Shown: one piece after another, positions 7,217 to 14,597 of the stretch
Layout of the letters: each line of letters starts with the position of its first letter
How positions within the stretch are numbered: the first letter of the stretch is position 1
NCBI GenBank assembly: GCA_030824295.1
Contig: JAVBYA010000057.1
Span: 1-34,117 of the forward strand
Source of the DNA: Bacteroidota bacterium
Lineage (GTDB): Bacteria > Bacteroidota > Ignavibacteria > UBA10030 > UBA8401
Direction of reading: 5' to 3'
DNA: 34,117 nt
Position numbers and translations under genes: made by a program
Notes under the pieces: model-generated
The model's input: only the letters and a program-made list of their open reading frames with translations
What the model was told of the DNA's origin: nothing
The model's database searches: none

Positions 7217-7594
7217 ATGAAAAATCTGCTCATCATACCGTTGATGCTCGTCTATCTGACCATGTCGGTCGGACTGACCATCATGCTGCATACCTGCGGC
7301 GGCGAGACCGAGGCGATGGTCGCCACGACCAGCACCGAAGATCCGTGCGGCTGCGGCGAGATGATGCCGGAAGAACGCTGCTGCACCACAGAGATCTCCA
7401 CCGTGAAACTGACCGACGAACAGAAGAGCGCCCCGGTCCCGGCAGAACAGCAATGGACCCTCCTGGGGATCCTTGCCGCTGTACCGGACGCTTCGATGCT
7501 GACCGTCGATCCCATTGTTCCCGTTGTCCATTCCGCCGATCCTCCACCCCCTCCGGACGAGCTTTGTATCGTCCATTCCGTGTTCCGTATCTGA
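7217..7594 (+). CDS. HYC_CC_PP-like small exported protein, metal cluster
   Basis: A 125-aa protein with an N-terminal hydrophobic segment (residues 1-24), then 'LHTCGG' (His25, Cys27), 'PCGCGE', a Cys-Cys pair in 'ERCCTTE', and a run of five prolines near the C-terminus ('DPPPPPDE'). This order of H-x-C, CC and PP elements is that of the small Bacteroidota proteins called HYC_CC_PP, which occur beside HMA proteins and TonB receptors. Function is not established; the clustered Cys and His suggest metal binding in the periplasm. It begins a plus-strand cluster with the HMA and TonB receptor genes. No clear ribosome site precedes the ATG. Confidence 0.65.
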   Translation: MKNLLIIPLMLVYLTMSVGLTIMLHTCGGETEAMVATTSTEDPCGCGEMMPEERCCTTEISTVKLTDEQKSAPVPAEQQWTLLGILAAVPDASMLTVDPIVPVVHSADPPPPPDELCIVHSVFRI

Positions 7595-7684
7595 GCCACG
7601 GCTGTCGCTGCACAAGAACGACAACCGACGTGCCGTGCTGTACCGGCGTGTCATTCCCCAACTCAGAATTCACAGGAGCACATC

Positions 7685-8032
7685 ATGAAAACTTCCATCA
7701 TCACCACCATTGCGTTCACCGTTCTCTTCTCTCTCTCCCTCATCGCCGGTGATACCGTCAAAGAGACCGAATTCAAGGTCTCCGGCAACTGCGGCATGTG
7801 CAAAACGCGCATCGAGAAAGCGATGAAGATCCCCGAAGTGAAGTTCGCCAAGTGGGATAAGAAATCGAAGATGCTGAAGATCGCCTACACCGAGAACGCC
7901 ATCACCGCCGATTCCCTGCAGAAACGTCTCGCCTCCGTCGGTCACGATACGGAGAAGTTCAAAGCAGAGACTTCCGTGTACGAGAACCTTCCCGGCTGCT
8001 GCCTGTACCGCGACGGCGACAACACCCATTAA
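7685..8032 (+). CDS. Periplasmic heavy-metal-associated (HMA) domain protein
   Basis: A 115-aa protein with signal peptide (residues 1-21) and an HMA fold of about 65 residues. The metal site is GNCGMCK with Cys36 and Cys39, the CxxC loop of copper chaperones and copper ATPase domains. A C-terminal extension carries a second Cys pair (Cys105, Cys106) in 'LPGCCLYRDG', a feature of the exported Bacteroidota variety. It probably binds Cu(I) or another soft metal in the periplasm. AGGAG lies 8 bases before the ATG. It stands between the HYC_CC_PP-like gene and a TonB receptor, which supports a shared role in metal uptake or handling. Confidence 0.87.
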   Translation: MKTSIITTIAFTVLFSLSLIAGDTVKETEFKVSGNCGMCKTRIEKAMKIPEVKFAKWDKKSKMLKIAYTENAITADSLQKRLASVGHDTEKFKAETSVYENLPGCCLYRDGDNTH

Positions 8033-8057
8033 GAACAACCACTGTGCATGGTCCTTT

Positions 8058-8085
8058 CCGTCCGTCACTGCGACGGCGCGGACGG
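8058..8085 (+). other. Hairpin between the HMA and TonB receptor genes
   Basis: A 7-bp perfect stem (8058-8064 with 8079-8085) with a 14-base loop that can fold further. It lies in the 78-base gap ahead of the receptor start. It could lower expression of the distal gene or stabilise the upstream mRNA. No T run follows, so I do not call it a terminator. Confidence 0.4.
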
Positions 8086-8110
8086 ACCGTCCCATACCAT
8101 AAAGGAATCT

Positions 8111-10366
8111 ATGAGAACGATCATGATCATCCTCTTCACGGCGGTGTCGCTGCTGCAGGCGCAGCAACTGACCGGCGTCGTGCTAGAGAAGAGCGAGGAC
8201 GGACATTTCCATCCGATCATCGGCGCGAACGTGTACTGGCTGAACACCGCCAGCGGCACCACGACCGATACAAGCGGGGTCTTCCGTCTGCCGCTGAATA
8301 CCGAAAGCAACAGATTGGTGGTCGGCTACATCGGCTACACGTCCGATACCGTGACGATCGCGGACCAGTATAAAGTGAACATCATCCTGAAAGCGGAGGC
8401 GAACAGTGTTGCCGAAGTGGAAGTAGTGGGCGAACGTCAGAGCACGTTCGTGAACTACCTTTCCCCGCAGAAGACCCTCGTGATGACGGAGAAGGAGCTG
8501 TTCAAAGCGGCCTGCTGCAATCTCAGCGAAAGCTTCGAGACCAATCCCAGCATCGATGTGTCGTTCACCGATGCGGTGACCGGCACGAAACAGATCGAGA
8601 TGCTGGGACTCTCCGGCATCTATTCGCAGATCACGCTGGAGAACCTGCCGGCGGTGCGCGGTCTCACCTCGACCGTCGGGCTCACGTACATCCCGGGCAC
8701 CTGGATCGAGAACATTCAGGTCTCCAAAGGGGTCGGTTCCGTGGCCAACGGATACGAATCCATCACCGGCCAGATCAATGTGGAGCTGCGGAAACCGCAG
8801 AACCTGGAAGAGAAACAGTTCTTTCTGAATCTGTTCGGCAATCAGGACCAGAGAATGGAGGCGAACCTGAACCTCCGCACTCCGCTCACAGAGGAACTCT
8901 CGTCCATGACACTGCTGCACGCCAGCACACAGCGGGCGAAGCTGGACGGCAACAACGACCGTTTCCTCGACATGCCGCTCTACAGCACTATGAATATCAT
9001 CCAACGGTTCCATTATTCGGACCATGTGGGATGGGAAGGTCAGCTGGGAGTGCAGTACGTGGATGACCGGAAGCAAGGGGGCACTGTGAGCGGATACGAT
9101 CTGGACAAATCTGTCCTGACGGCGCGTCCCTGGGAGTATTCGTTCCGCATGGGCGGCGACCAGCTGCGGGTGTGGGGAAAGACCGGCTATGTCTTCCCGC
9201 AGAAGCAGTATCAGAGCATCGGGATGCAGTGGTCCTTTACGCGGAACCGGCAGAATTCCTTCTTCAATTCGCATGACTACAATGCGTACGAACAGTCCGG
9301 GTACGCGAACCTGATCTACCAGTCCATCTTCGACAACACCACGCACAAATTCCGCACCGGCGCCAGCTTCCTCTACGACCGGTACGACGAGACGTTCCAG
9401 CACGTGAGGTACGAGAGGACGGAGCGTGTTCCAGGTGCGTTCTTCGAGTACACCTATTCCCCCGGCGACGAGTTCTCCCTGATCGCGGGCGTGCGGGCGG
9501 ACCATCACAATCTCTTCGGCACGTTCACCACGCCTCGCATCCACATGCGGTACACGCCGCAGGAGGACTGGGTCTTCCGTGCGGTGGCGGGTCAGGGACA
9601 GCGGACGGCGAACATCTTTGCCGAGAACATGGCGTACTTTGCCAGCGCGCGGCATGTGAAGATCCTCCCCTCCAACACCAATGTGCTGTACGGATTGGAG
9701 CCGGAGCGGGCAACGAATCTTGGGTTCAACATGACGCACTACTTCCTGTGGGACTATCGGGAGGCGACGATCGCGGTGGACCTGTACCGGACCGATTTCC
9801 GGGACCAGGTCGTGGCGGATCTGGATACGGACGCGCAGGAGGTGCACTTCTATAATCTGAACGGTGAATCGTTCTCCAACAGCATCCAGGTGGAACTCAA
9901 CATCCAGCCGCTGGAGCTGCTCGATACGCGCATTGCGTACCGGTTCTATGATGTGCAGCAGACGGTGAACGGCACGCTGCGGGACCGGCCGTTCGTGGCG
10001 CAGCACCGTGCGTTCATCAATTTCGGATATGCGGAGCAGCGCGAGGAGGAGAGCGATGCGGCGATGTCGTATGACCTGACCGTGCAGTGGTTCGGCACAA
10101 AGCGGCTGCCGGACACGCAAAGCAATCCGACGGGGCTCCGCGCACGCGCCGAGTCGCCGAGCTTCGTTCTGGCGAACGCGCAGGTGACCCGTTCCTTCTT
10201 TGCCGGACTGGATCTCTATCTCGGCATCGAGAACATCACCGGGTTCCGTCAGGACGATCCGATCCTGGATGCGGCGAACCCGAACGGCGGATTCTTCGAC
10301 AGCGCGCTGGTGTGGGGTCCGCTCAACGGAAGAACAGCGTATCTCGGACTGCGCTGGAGGATGTAA
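8111..10366 (+). CDS. TonB-dependent outer-membrane receptor, metal-linked
   Basis: A 751-aa outer-membrane receptor. Residues 1-18 are the signal peptide, 19-96 a CarboxypepD_reg-like domain ('IIGANVYWLNTASGTTTDTSG'), about 113-228 the plug ('QIEMLGLSGIYSQITLENLP', 'IENIQVSKGVGSVANG', 'SITGQINVEL'), and the rest a 22-strand-type beta-barrel rich in aromatic, alternating segments ending in '...AYLGLRWRM'. A Cys pair at 135-136 ('FKAACCNLSESF') at the plug start is typical of the receptors found beside exported HMA proteins and may touch metal. It would import a metal, metallophore or similar ligand using TonB energy. The start is the ATG at 8111 with AAAGGAA just upstream; a longer frame from 8048 would precede the signal peptide and is not used. 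A strong terminator follows. Confidence 0.9.
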   Translation: MRTIMIILFTAVSLLQAQQLTGVVLEKSEDGHFHPIIGANVYWLNTASGTTTDTSGVFRLPLNTESNRLVVGYIGYTSDTVTIADQYKVNIILKAEANSVAEVEVVGERQSTFVNYLSPQKTLVMTEKELFKAACCNLSESFETNPSIDVSFTDAVTGTKQIEMLGLSGIYSQITLENLPAVRGLTSTVGLTYIPGTWIENIQVSKGVGSVANGYESITGQINVELRKPQNLEEKQFFLNLFGNQDQRMEANLNLRTPLTEELSSMTLLHASTQRAKLDGNNDRFLDMPLYSTMNIIQRFHYSDHVGWEGQLGVQYVDDRKQGGTVSGYDLDKSVLTARPWEYSFRMGGDQLRVWGKTGYVFPQKQYQSIGMQWSFTRNRQNSFFNSHDYNAYEQSGYANLIYQSIFDNTTHKFRTGASFLYDRYDETFQHVRYERTERVPGAFFEYTYSPGDEFSLIAGVRADHHNLFGTFTTPRIHMRYTPQEDWVFRAVAGQGQRTANIFAENMAYFASARHVKILPSNTNVLYGLEPERATNLGFNMTHYFLWDYREATIAVDLYRTDFRDQVVADLDTDAQEVHFYNLNGESFSNSIQVELNIQPLELLDTRIAYRFYDVQQTVNGTLRDRPFVAQHRAFINFGYAEQREEESDAAMSYDLTVQWFGTKRLPDTQSNPTGLRARAESPSFVLANAQVTRSFFAGLDLYLGIENITGFRQDDPILDAANPNGGFFDSALVWGPLNGRTAYLGLRWRM

Positions 10367-10374
10367 CGATCTTA

Positions 10375-10403
10375 CCGGGAAGGAGCTGACCGCTCCTTCC
10401 CGG
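10375..10403 (+). terminator. Rho-independent terminator after the TonB receptor
   Basis: A perfect 12-bp stem (10375-10386 with 10392-10403) with a 5-base loop begins 8 bases after the receptor stop. A short ATTT follows. It closes the metal cluster. Confidence 0.85.
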
Positions 10404-10489
10404 CGGATTTACACTTGCTCTTCCTTATAATTCCCCGCACATTACGGCAGAAACTACGGACACTGTTCGTTGTCCAGGAGGAATACCTC

Positions 10490-10894
10490 ATGCCGATCAT
10501 CCTTCCTTTCCTTACCGTTCTTCTTCTTTTCCGTGGGTGCGACGCTGAACCGGCCGCCCCGGTGACCGATGTCCGGTACCGTCTGGGCGAAGCATTCACA
10601 CTCACCGTCGGCACGACTGCAACATTCAAGGATGAACCGCTCCAGCTCCGATTCATCAATGTACCGGCCGATTCCCGTTGTCCGGAAGGGGTCGTCTGCG
10701 TCTGGGCCGGGGATGCAGCGGTGCGGATCCAATTCACAGAGAGTGTCGATACATTGCACACTATGCATAACCCGAGCGAGGTCACCCGCGGTGCATACAC
10801 GGTGCGCATGCTGCAGCTCGATCCGTATCCCAAACACGGCGTTCCGCGGGACACGTCCGCATATGCTGCGCGGTTCGTGGTGACGAAGCAGTGA
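10490..10894 (+). CDS. Exported protein of unknown function with DSRCPEGVVCVWAG motif
   Basis: A 134-aa protein with a hydrophobic N-terminus ending at Cys17 ('LLLFRGC'), which is a signal peptide or a weak lipobox (Arg at -2 is unusual). The body is beta-rich and carries 'LRFINVPADSRCPEGVVCVWAGDAA', of which the DSRCP...CVWAG part is a conserved pattern in small bacterial exported proteins of unknown function; the two Cys there could form a disulfide. A perfect AGGAGG lies at 10476-10481, 8 bases before the ATG, which decides the start over longer in-frame options from 10415. It follows the receptor terminator, so it is an independent unit. Confidence 0.75.
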   Translation: MPIILPFLTVLLLFRGCDAEPAAPVTDVRYRLGEAFTLTVGTTATFKDEPLQLRFINVPADSRCPEGVVCVWAGDAAVRIQFTESVDTLHTMHNPSEVTRGAYTVRMLQLDPYPKHGVPRDTSAYAARFVVTKQ

Positions 10895-10926
10895 GCAGAC
10901 ATCAATAATTTGACTAGGTGCTGAAC

Positions 10927-11784
10927 ATGAAACCAATGAACATTCTGCTGACGGTCATGGTTTTCGCATTGATCCTTCCTTCCTTGCTATTTGGTCAGCC
11001 AACCTATGGTTCATATCTGGAGCAGGAAAGCAGTCCGTTTAGACAATTCTATGGGGGAAATTACATTGACTTGCTTTCTCGTCAGCCAATCTCCGGTTCG
11101 TATCTAGAGCCGGAACATAGTCCGTTTGGACGATTCCATGGGGGCACATACTTTGAGAATATTAAGAGAGTGCTCTATCGCCCGATCGATGGATGGGTCG
11201 TGGTTCAAATGGTCACACTTCCTTCGTTTCAACCGGAACATGTCACGGGGATTTTTGAAAAGGATGAACGCTATTTTGTTTTTTCCGTTCGATCAACGAT
11301 CCATTTGTACAGATATCAAACGGTACAGTATATGGAACAAGGACAGGAAACGATCATCCACTCCCCCGATGAGCCGGATCTGGCCGCTGCACAGCGGAAA
11401 GAGATAAAAAAACTCAAACAGTCGTTGCCAAAAAAGATCGATGATGTGAAGATCGTATTTCATAAGGCTCCGCTCCCACGGGAACTGTTCGATGTGATCC
11501 ACAAAACATGGCGTGCCATTCTCCGCAGAACCCGGTACGGCGAGCACAACTCAGGCTTGGACGGTACGCGATATCATTTCATGGTATTTGAATCAGGGAC
11601 AGGGGAAATGAGCGGACAAACATGGTCTCCGTCTCCGGGAACAATCAATGACCGCTCCGTTCAGCTAGGATATCTATTGGAGGAGTATGCTATCGGCACT
11701 AATACTGCTGTCACCGAGAAAGCAATCAGAGCGCTCTGCGATACAATAATTACAATGATCTATAAAGAAATCGGACGCAAATGA
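10927..11784 (+). CDS. Exported protein of unknown function with N-terminal tandem repeat
   Basis: A 285-aa protein I do not recognise. Residues 1-23 are a signal peptide ('LILPSLLFGQ'). Next come two 29-residue repeats, the first with 'GSYLEQESSPFRQFYGGNY' and the second with 'GSYLEPEHSPFGRFHGGTY'. A mixed alpha/beta region follows, with Lys-rich 'RKEIKKLKQSLPKK' near the middle and a C-terminal helix 'CDTIITMIYKEIGRK'. Base composition and codon use are clearly AT-richer than in the neighbouring genes. The ATG at 10927 is preferred, with AGGTG 7 bases upstream; a GTG at 10918 is possible. It sits 32 bases after the previous gene and may be co-transcribed with it. Confidence 0.7.
   Translation: MKPMNILLTVMVFALILPSLLFGQPTYGSYLEQESSPFRQFYGGNYIDLLSRQPISGSYLEPEHSPFGRFHGGTYFENIKRVLYRPIDGWVVVQMVTLPSFQPEHVTGIFEKDERYFVFSVRSTIHLYRYQTVQYMEQGQETIIHSPDEPDLAAAQRKEIKKLKQSLPKKIDDVKIVFHKAPLPRELFDVIHKTWRAILRRTRYGEHNSGLDGTRYHFMVFESGTGEMSGQTWSPSPGTINDRSVQLGYLLEEYAIGTNTAVTEKAIRALCDTIITMIYKEIGRK
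10996..11169 (+). repeat. Two-copy 87-bp direct repeat inside a coding region
   Basis: Two adjacent copies of 87 bases (10996-11082 and 11083-11169) encode the two 29-residue units of the exported protein. They have clearly diverged, with best conservation around the codons for GSYLE, SPF and GG. The period is a multiple of three, so the frame is kept. Confidence 0.8.
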
Positions 11785-12057
11785 TCGTTACAGTGCGCTG
11801 TTATGCTTGGTGCAGAGAAGTCTGTGGTGACGAAGCCGTGAGAAACAGAACAGAATCATGCCACAGATCTCACAGATGGAGCGAATGATTCTGTGTGCAA
11901 GGGAAGAGAAATTCCTCTCATCCACAAGAATATCAATATCAGAATACACATGAATATCGGCGGCGGATATTAACACTCTTCCGGTTCGAGCGGCGACACC
12001 TGCAGCATCCAATGCAGAACATTGTGCAGGAGCGCTCAGGATTTTATGCAGAAATAA
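11785..12057. other. AT-rich intergenic region without a supported gene
   Basis: About 270 bases between the stop of the repeat protein and a bidirectional terminator. It contains 'CACAGATCTCACAGATGG', a phrase common in non-coding parts of some environmental bacterial genomes. A minus-strand frame of 92 codons crosses it, but its start lies in the terminator stem and its translation has no recognisable domain. I see no RNA gene. Confidence 0.6.
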
Positions 12058-12092
12058 AAAAGGCATTCCCTGCTTTGCAGAGAATGCCTTTT
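12058..12092. terminator. Bidirectional terminator between convergent genes
   Basis: An 11-bp stem (12058-12068 with 12082-12092), one mismatch, then four more pairs and a TTT loop. T4 follows on the plus strand, and on the minus strand the stem runs into TTTTTATTT. It lies between the plus-strand repeat protein and the minus-strand lipoprotein gene and suits both. Confidence 0.88.
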
Positions 12093-12162
12093 GTGTATCG
12101 GGGGGTTCAGTGCGATCGGCCGGACGTTCAGAACAACGGTGAACTTCCGTTCCGCACAGAGG

Positions 12163-12744
12163 TCACTTCTTCATCTTCTTCACAAAGAACCGCTCCACCA
12201 CATTCGTGATGGCTTTGGAGATCGGTGTGACGACCTGGTCCGCACCGGAGGCGAGACCGCCGATGCTGGAGACCGTCCGCGCTTTCACCAGTTCCTTCTG
12301 CGTTGCCCCGTTCACGATCACCAGGTCGCATCCCACTTTCCCCATGCCTGCGAACGGCGCAAAGAAGAAGCGGAGCAATGCGCTCCCTTCGTTGTAATCG
12401 GTCAGCGTCACATTCAGCACCGCCACGGTGGAAGAATCACCGGTGAAGGCGGAGCGGCGGATAACGGCGCCGGACGTGAGCAGTTCCTTGTCCACCGGAA
12501 CGGCATCGTCCACGATGATGGTCTTGAAATACTCCAGGTCCTGGATCCGTTCTGCCGTTTCGCTCATGATGCTTTGGATGACTCGTCCGTCGATCTTGCC
12601 GATCACATCGTTCTTCATGGTGAGGACCATGAACTGTGTATACGGACCGAGCGGTTCGGTGGGCGGGGTGATGAGTTTCACCGGGGCGGCGCAGCCGGCC
12701 ATCAGCAGCAGCACGGCAGCGGTGAGGATGATACGTCGGTTCAT
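12163..12744 (-). CDS. DUF4410-like lipoprotein
   Basis: A 193-aa lipoprotein: the signal ends in the lipobox LLMAGC with the lipidated Cys at 18. The body shows alternating beta strands with 'YTQFMVLTMKND', 'AVLNVTLTDYNEGSALLRFF', and near the C-terminus 'GCDLVIVNGATQKELVKAR' plus 'PISKAITNVVERFF', the layout of the DUF4410 family. Its function is unknown. It probably faces the periplasm from the inner or outer membrane. It starts 11 bases after the stop of the beta-barrel gene upstream, with AGGAG overlapping the gap, so the two are one operon and may work together in the envelope. Confidence 0.72.
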   Translation of the reverse strand: MNRRIILTAAVLLLMAGCAAPVKLITPPTEPLGPYTQFMVLTMKNDVIGKIDGRVIQSIMSETAERIQDLEYFKTIIVDDAVPVDKELLTSGAVIRRSAFTGDSSTVAVLNVTLTDYNEGSALLRFFFAPFAGMGKVGCDLVIVNGATQKELVKARTVSSIGGLASGADQVVTPISKAITNVVERFFVKKMKK

Positions 12745-12755
12745 GGTGCGGACTC

Positions 12756-13754
12756 CTATGGGGTTGTGGATAAATGCAGTGAAACACCGAAGCGGTAGAA
12801 GAACCCGCTGAGATCGAGCGAGTAGTTCGGTACGTTGGTGCCGAGCACCTTCAGCTGGTCCACTTTGGCGCTCAGATAACCGAGTTCTGCGATCAAACCG
12901 AACCGCGGTCCGGTGCGGTACCGCACGCCGGCTTTCGGACGGAAGCCGACCACGTCTCCCGAACCGTCGAAATCCACACCATTCATACCGGTGATGCTTT
13001 CCGTTCCGGTAAGCAGGCCGATATCCGCCCCGCCGTAGATGAACGTTTCGGGAGAGGATGATGGTTGTCCGCCGATAAGAAGCGACCCGTAGGCAAAACT
13101 GTAGGTGACATGATCGTCGAACGTGGGACTGGTCGCACGGACCTCTACCGTCGGCGTGGAGAATCCTTCATACCCTGCTCCGATGATCACGTGACCGGAG
13201 AGCTCATAACCCGCTTCGATCCCAAAAAGATATCCCTGAGTCTGCACCACGCCGCCGGTGAATTGATTCTTCCAGTCATCCAATGCCGCATAATGATTGC
13301 TCACCTGCAGGGCAACATAGACCCCGCGGTCATCTGCGCGGAACACCGAAGCATCCTCTGCAACATTGGAGAAGTGCTTGCCGGTCCGAGGCAACTCCGA
13401 TACTTTGATCTCCCCGGACGCGTTGTAACGCAGATGCTCCACCGATGAACTCTTCACACGCCGCACGCCGACCGGCGTCGCGATCACAACATCGTCCCCT
13501 TCTTTTGCCGTTACCTTTCCGATGATCTCCTCGCCCGACTGCAGAACGACGACGTCGCTGTGCGTGAAGTTCACAGCGATGATCACCTCTTTGCTCAGTG
13601 CCACAGAAAGTGCACCGTCCGTGATGGTGATGGTGGAGTCGGTGGCGGCGCTGACCATCCCTTTATAGATGGTGCCGTCCCGGGTAACGATGATATCCGC
13701 AGCAAGAAACTGCACAGTGCACAGCACAACAGCGAAAAGTGAGCGAGTGAACAT
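12756..13754 (-). CDS. Outer-membrane beta-barrel protein with N-terminal SH3/LSm-like domain
   Basis: A 332-aa exported protein. Residues 1-19 are a signal peptide ('FAVVLCTVQFLAA'). Residues about 20-100 hold two short beta-rich units, 'VTRDGTIYKGMVSAATDSTITI' split by turns and 'LQSGEEIIGKVTAKEGDDVVI', which look like LSm/SH3-type barrels. From about 140 to the end the pattern is that of a small outer-membrane barrel (OMP_b-brl type): alternating residues, Gly-rich turns ('GIEAGYELSGHVIIGAGYEGF', 'KAGVRYRTGPRFGLIAELGYL') and a terminal strand 'FYRFGVSLHL'. The start at 13754 is set by AAAGGAA 7 bases upstream; the longer frame to 13826 would put the signal peptide inside. It is the first gene of an operon with the DUF4410-like lipoprotein. 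Confidence 0.78.
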   Translation of the reverse strand: MFTRSLFAVVLCTVQFLAADIIVTRDGTIYKGMVSAATDSTITITDGALSVALSKEVIIAVNFTHSDVVVLQSGEEIIGKVTAKEGDDVVIATPVGVRRVKSSSVEHLRYNASGEIKVSELPRTGKHFSNVAEDASVFRADDRGVYVALQVSNHYAALDDWKNQFTGGVVQTQGYLFGIEAGYELSGHVIIGAGYEGFSTPTVEVRATSPTFDDHVTYSFAYGSLLIGGQPSSSPETFIYGGADIGLLTGTESITGMNGVDFDGSGDVVGFRPKAGVRYRTGPRFGLIAELGYLSAKVDQLKVLGTNVPNYSLDLSGFFYRFGVSLHLSTTP

Positions 13755-13887
13755 TCCGGTTCCTTTGGATGGAGTGAGATCAGAGAAATGCGGGAAAAGT
13801 GTAGCAGAAAATTGCGCGAGTAGCAAGATGAAAATTGATTCCGGACACGTGGGGCGGGAATTGCAGACTATCGATGTCCGTGCATGT

Positions 13888-14448
13888 TCACTGCTTGGAG
13901 TGCGGCGAGGGAGTGCGCAGATGGTCCAGCACGTGATTGGCGGTGAACGCCGCTTTGGACGGGAGTTCGGTCACTTTCAATGCTTCCAGGACCTTCTCTT
14001 CTTCCGGATAGAGGACGTGATGTTCGTGGAGTCCGTACAGCACATGATGCGCCGCTTCGCGGAGCGGGGCTTCATCGAAATGTTCCTCGATCTGTTCCAG
14101 CACGGGTGCCACGGCGTGATGTTCCAGTTCGATGAGTGCATCGGCAGCGACCCATCGGACATCCATATCGTCATCCGTGAGCAGCGCTGCCAGTTCATGC
14201 GCGGCGCGCGGATCGCGGATCTGTTCAAGCGTCTTGCATGCTTCCCAGCGGACCTGGCGGAGAGGATGATGCAATAGAGGCAGAAGGAACGGTACGGCGA
14301 CAGGGCCGATGCGGACGAGTGTTGAACGAGCGTTCAATCGCTTCGCTCCCTCCTGCGAGCAGAGCTGTTCGATGAACCGTTCCACGCAGAATGGTTCTGC
14401 GGGATCGTGCGGCGATGCGGATGATGTTGTTGCGCTGAGCGTTGACAT
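13888..14448 (-). CDS. HEAT-repeat protein
   Basis: A 186-aa protein made of tandem helical HEAT/PBS-lyase-like repeats: 'LVRIGPVAVPFLLPLLHHP', 'VRWEACKTLEQIRDPRAAHELAALL', 'VRWVAADALIELEHHAVAPVLEQI' and 'LREAAHHVLYGLHEH'. The repeated 'VRW-A' helices with intervening Asp-Pro-Arg turns are typical. Such proteins are protein-binding scaffolds, and some act in phycobilin or metal cofactor handling; nothing here fixes the partner. No signal peptide is visible, so it is probably cytoplasmic. It stands alone on the minus strand between the beta-barrel operon and the AGE-family gene. The ribosome site is weak (AGCTGG). Confidence 0.82.
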   Translation of the reverse strand: MSTLSATTSSASPHDPAEPFCVERFIEQLCSQEGAKRLNARSTLVRIGPVAVPFLLPLLHHPLRQVRWEACKTLEQIRDPRAAHELAALLTDDDMDVRWVAADALIELEHHAVAPVLEQIEEHFDEAPLREAAHHVLYGLHEHHVLYPEEEKVLEALKVTELPSKAAFTANHVLDHLRTPSPHSKQ

Positions 14449-14597
14449 ACCAGCTATTGTCCGGTTCGGAACGGTGTCACACGGACTCTGCGTGCATCGT
14501 TCTTACCGCAAAGGTATCCCTATTCTTGCGCGATGTCAAGGGAGCGGTTTGTCTTGAATCGGGCATTATCGGAGCAGTTACTCTGATTCTCGCATCA

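Noticed and set aside
8183-10120. Open frame of 645 codons on the minus strand
   Set aside because: It is antisense to the TonB receptor, has an Arg/His-rich composition without any domain, and the opposite strand carries clear receptor motifs.
10996-11169. CRISPR-like repeat
   Set aside because: There are just two diverged adjacent copies, in frame inside a coding region and without spacers.
11788-12066. Possible 92-aa minus-strand protein
   Set aside because: Its ATG is in the bidirectional terminator, there is no ribosome site, and the end reads like common non-coding filler.
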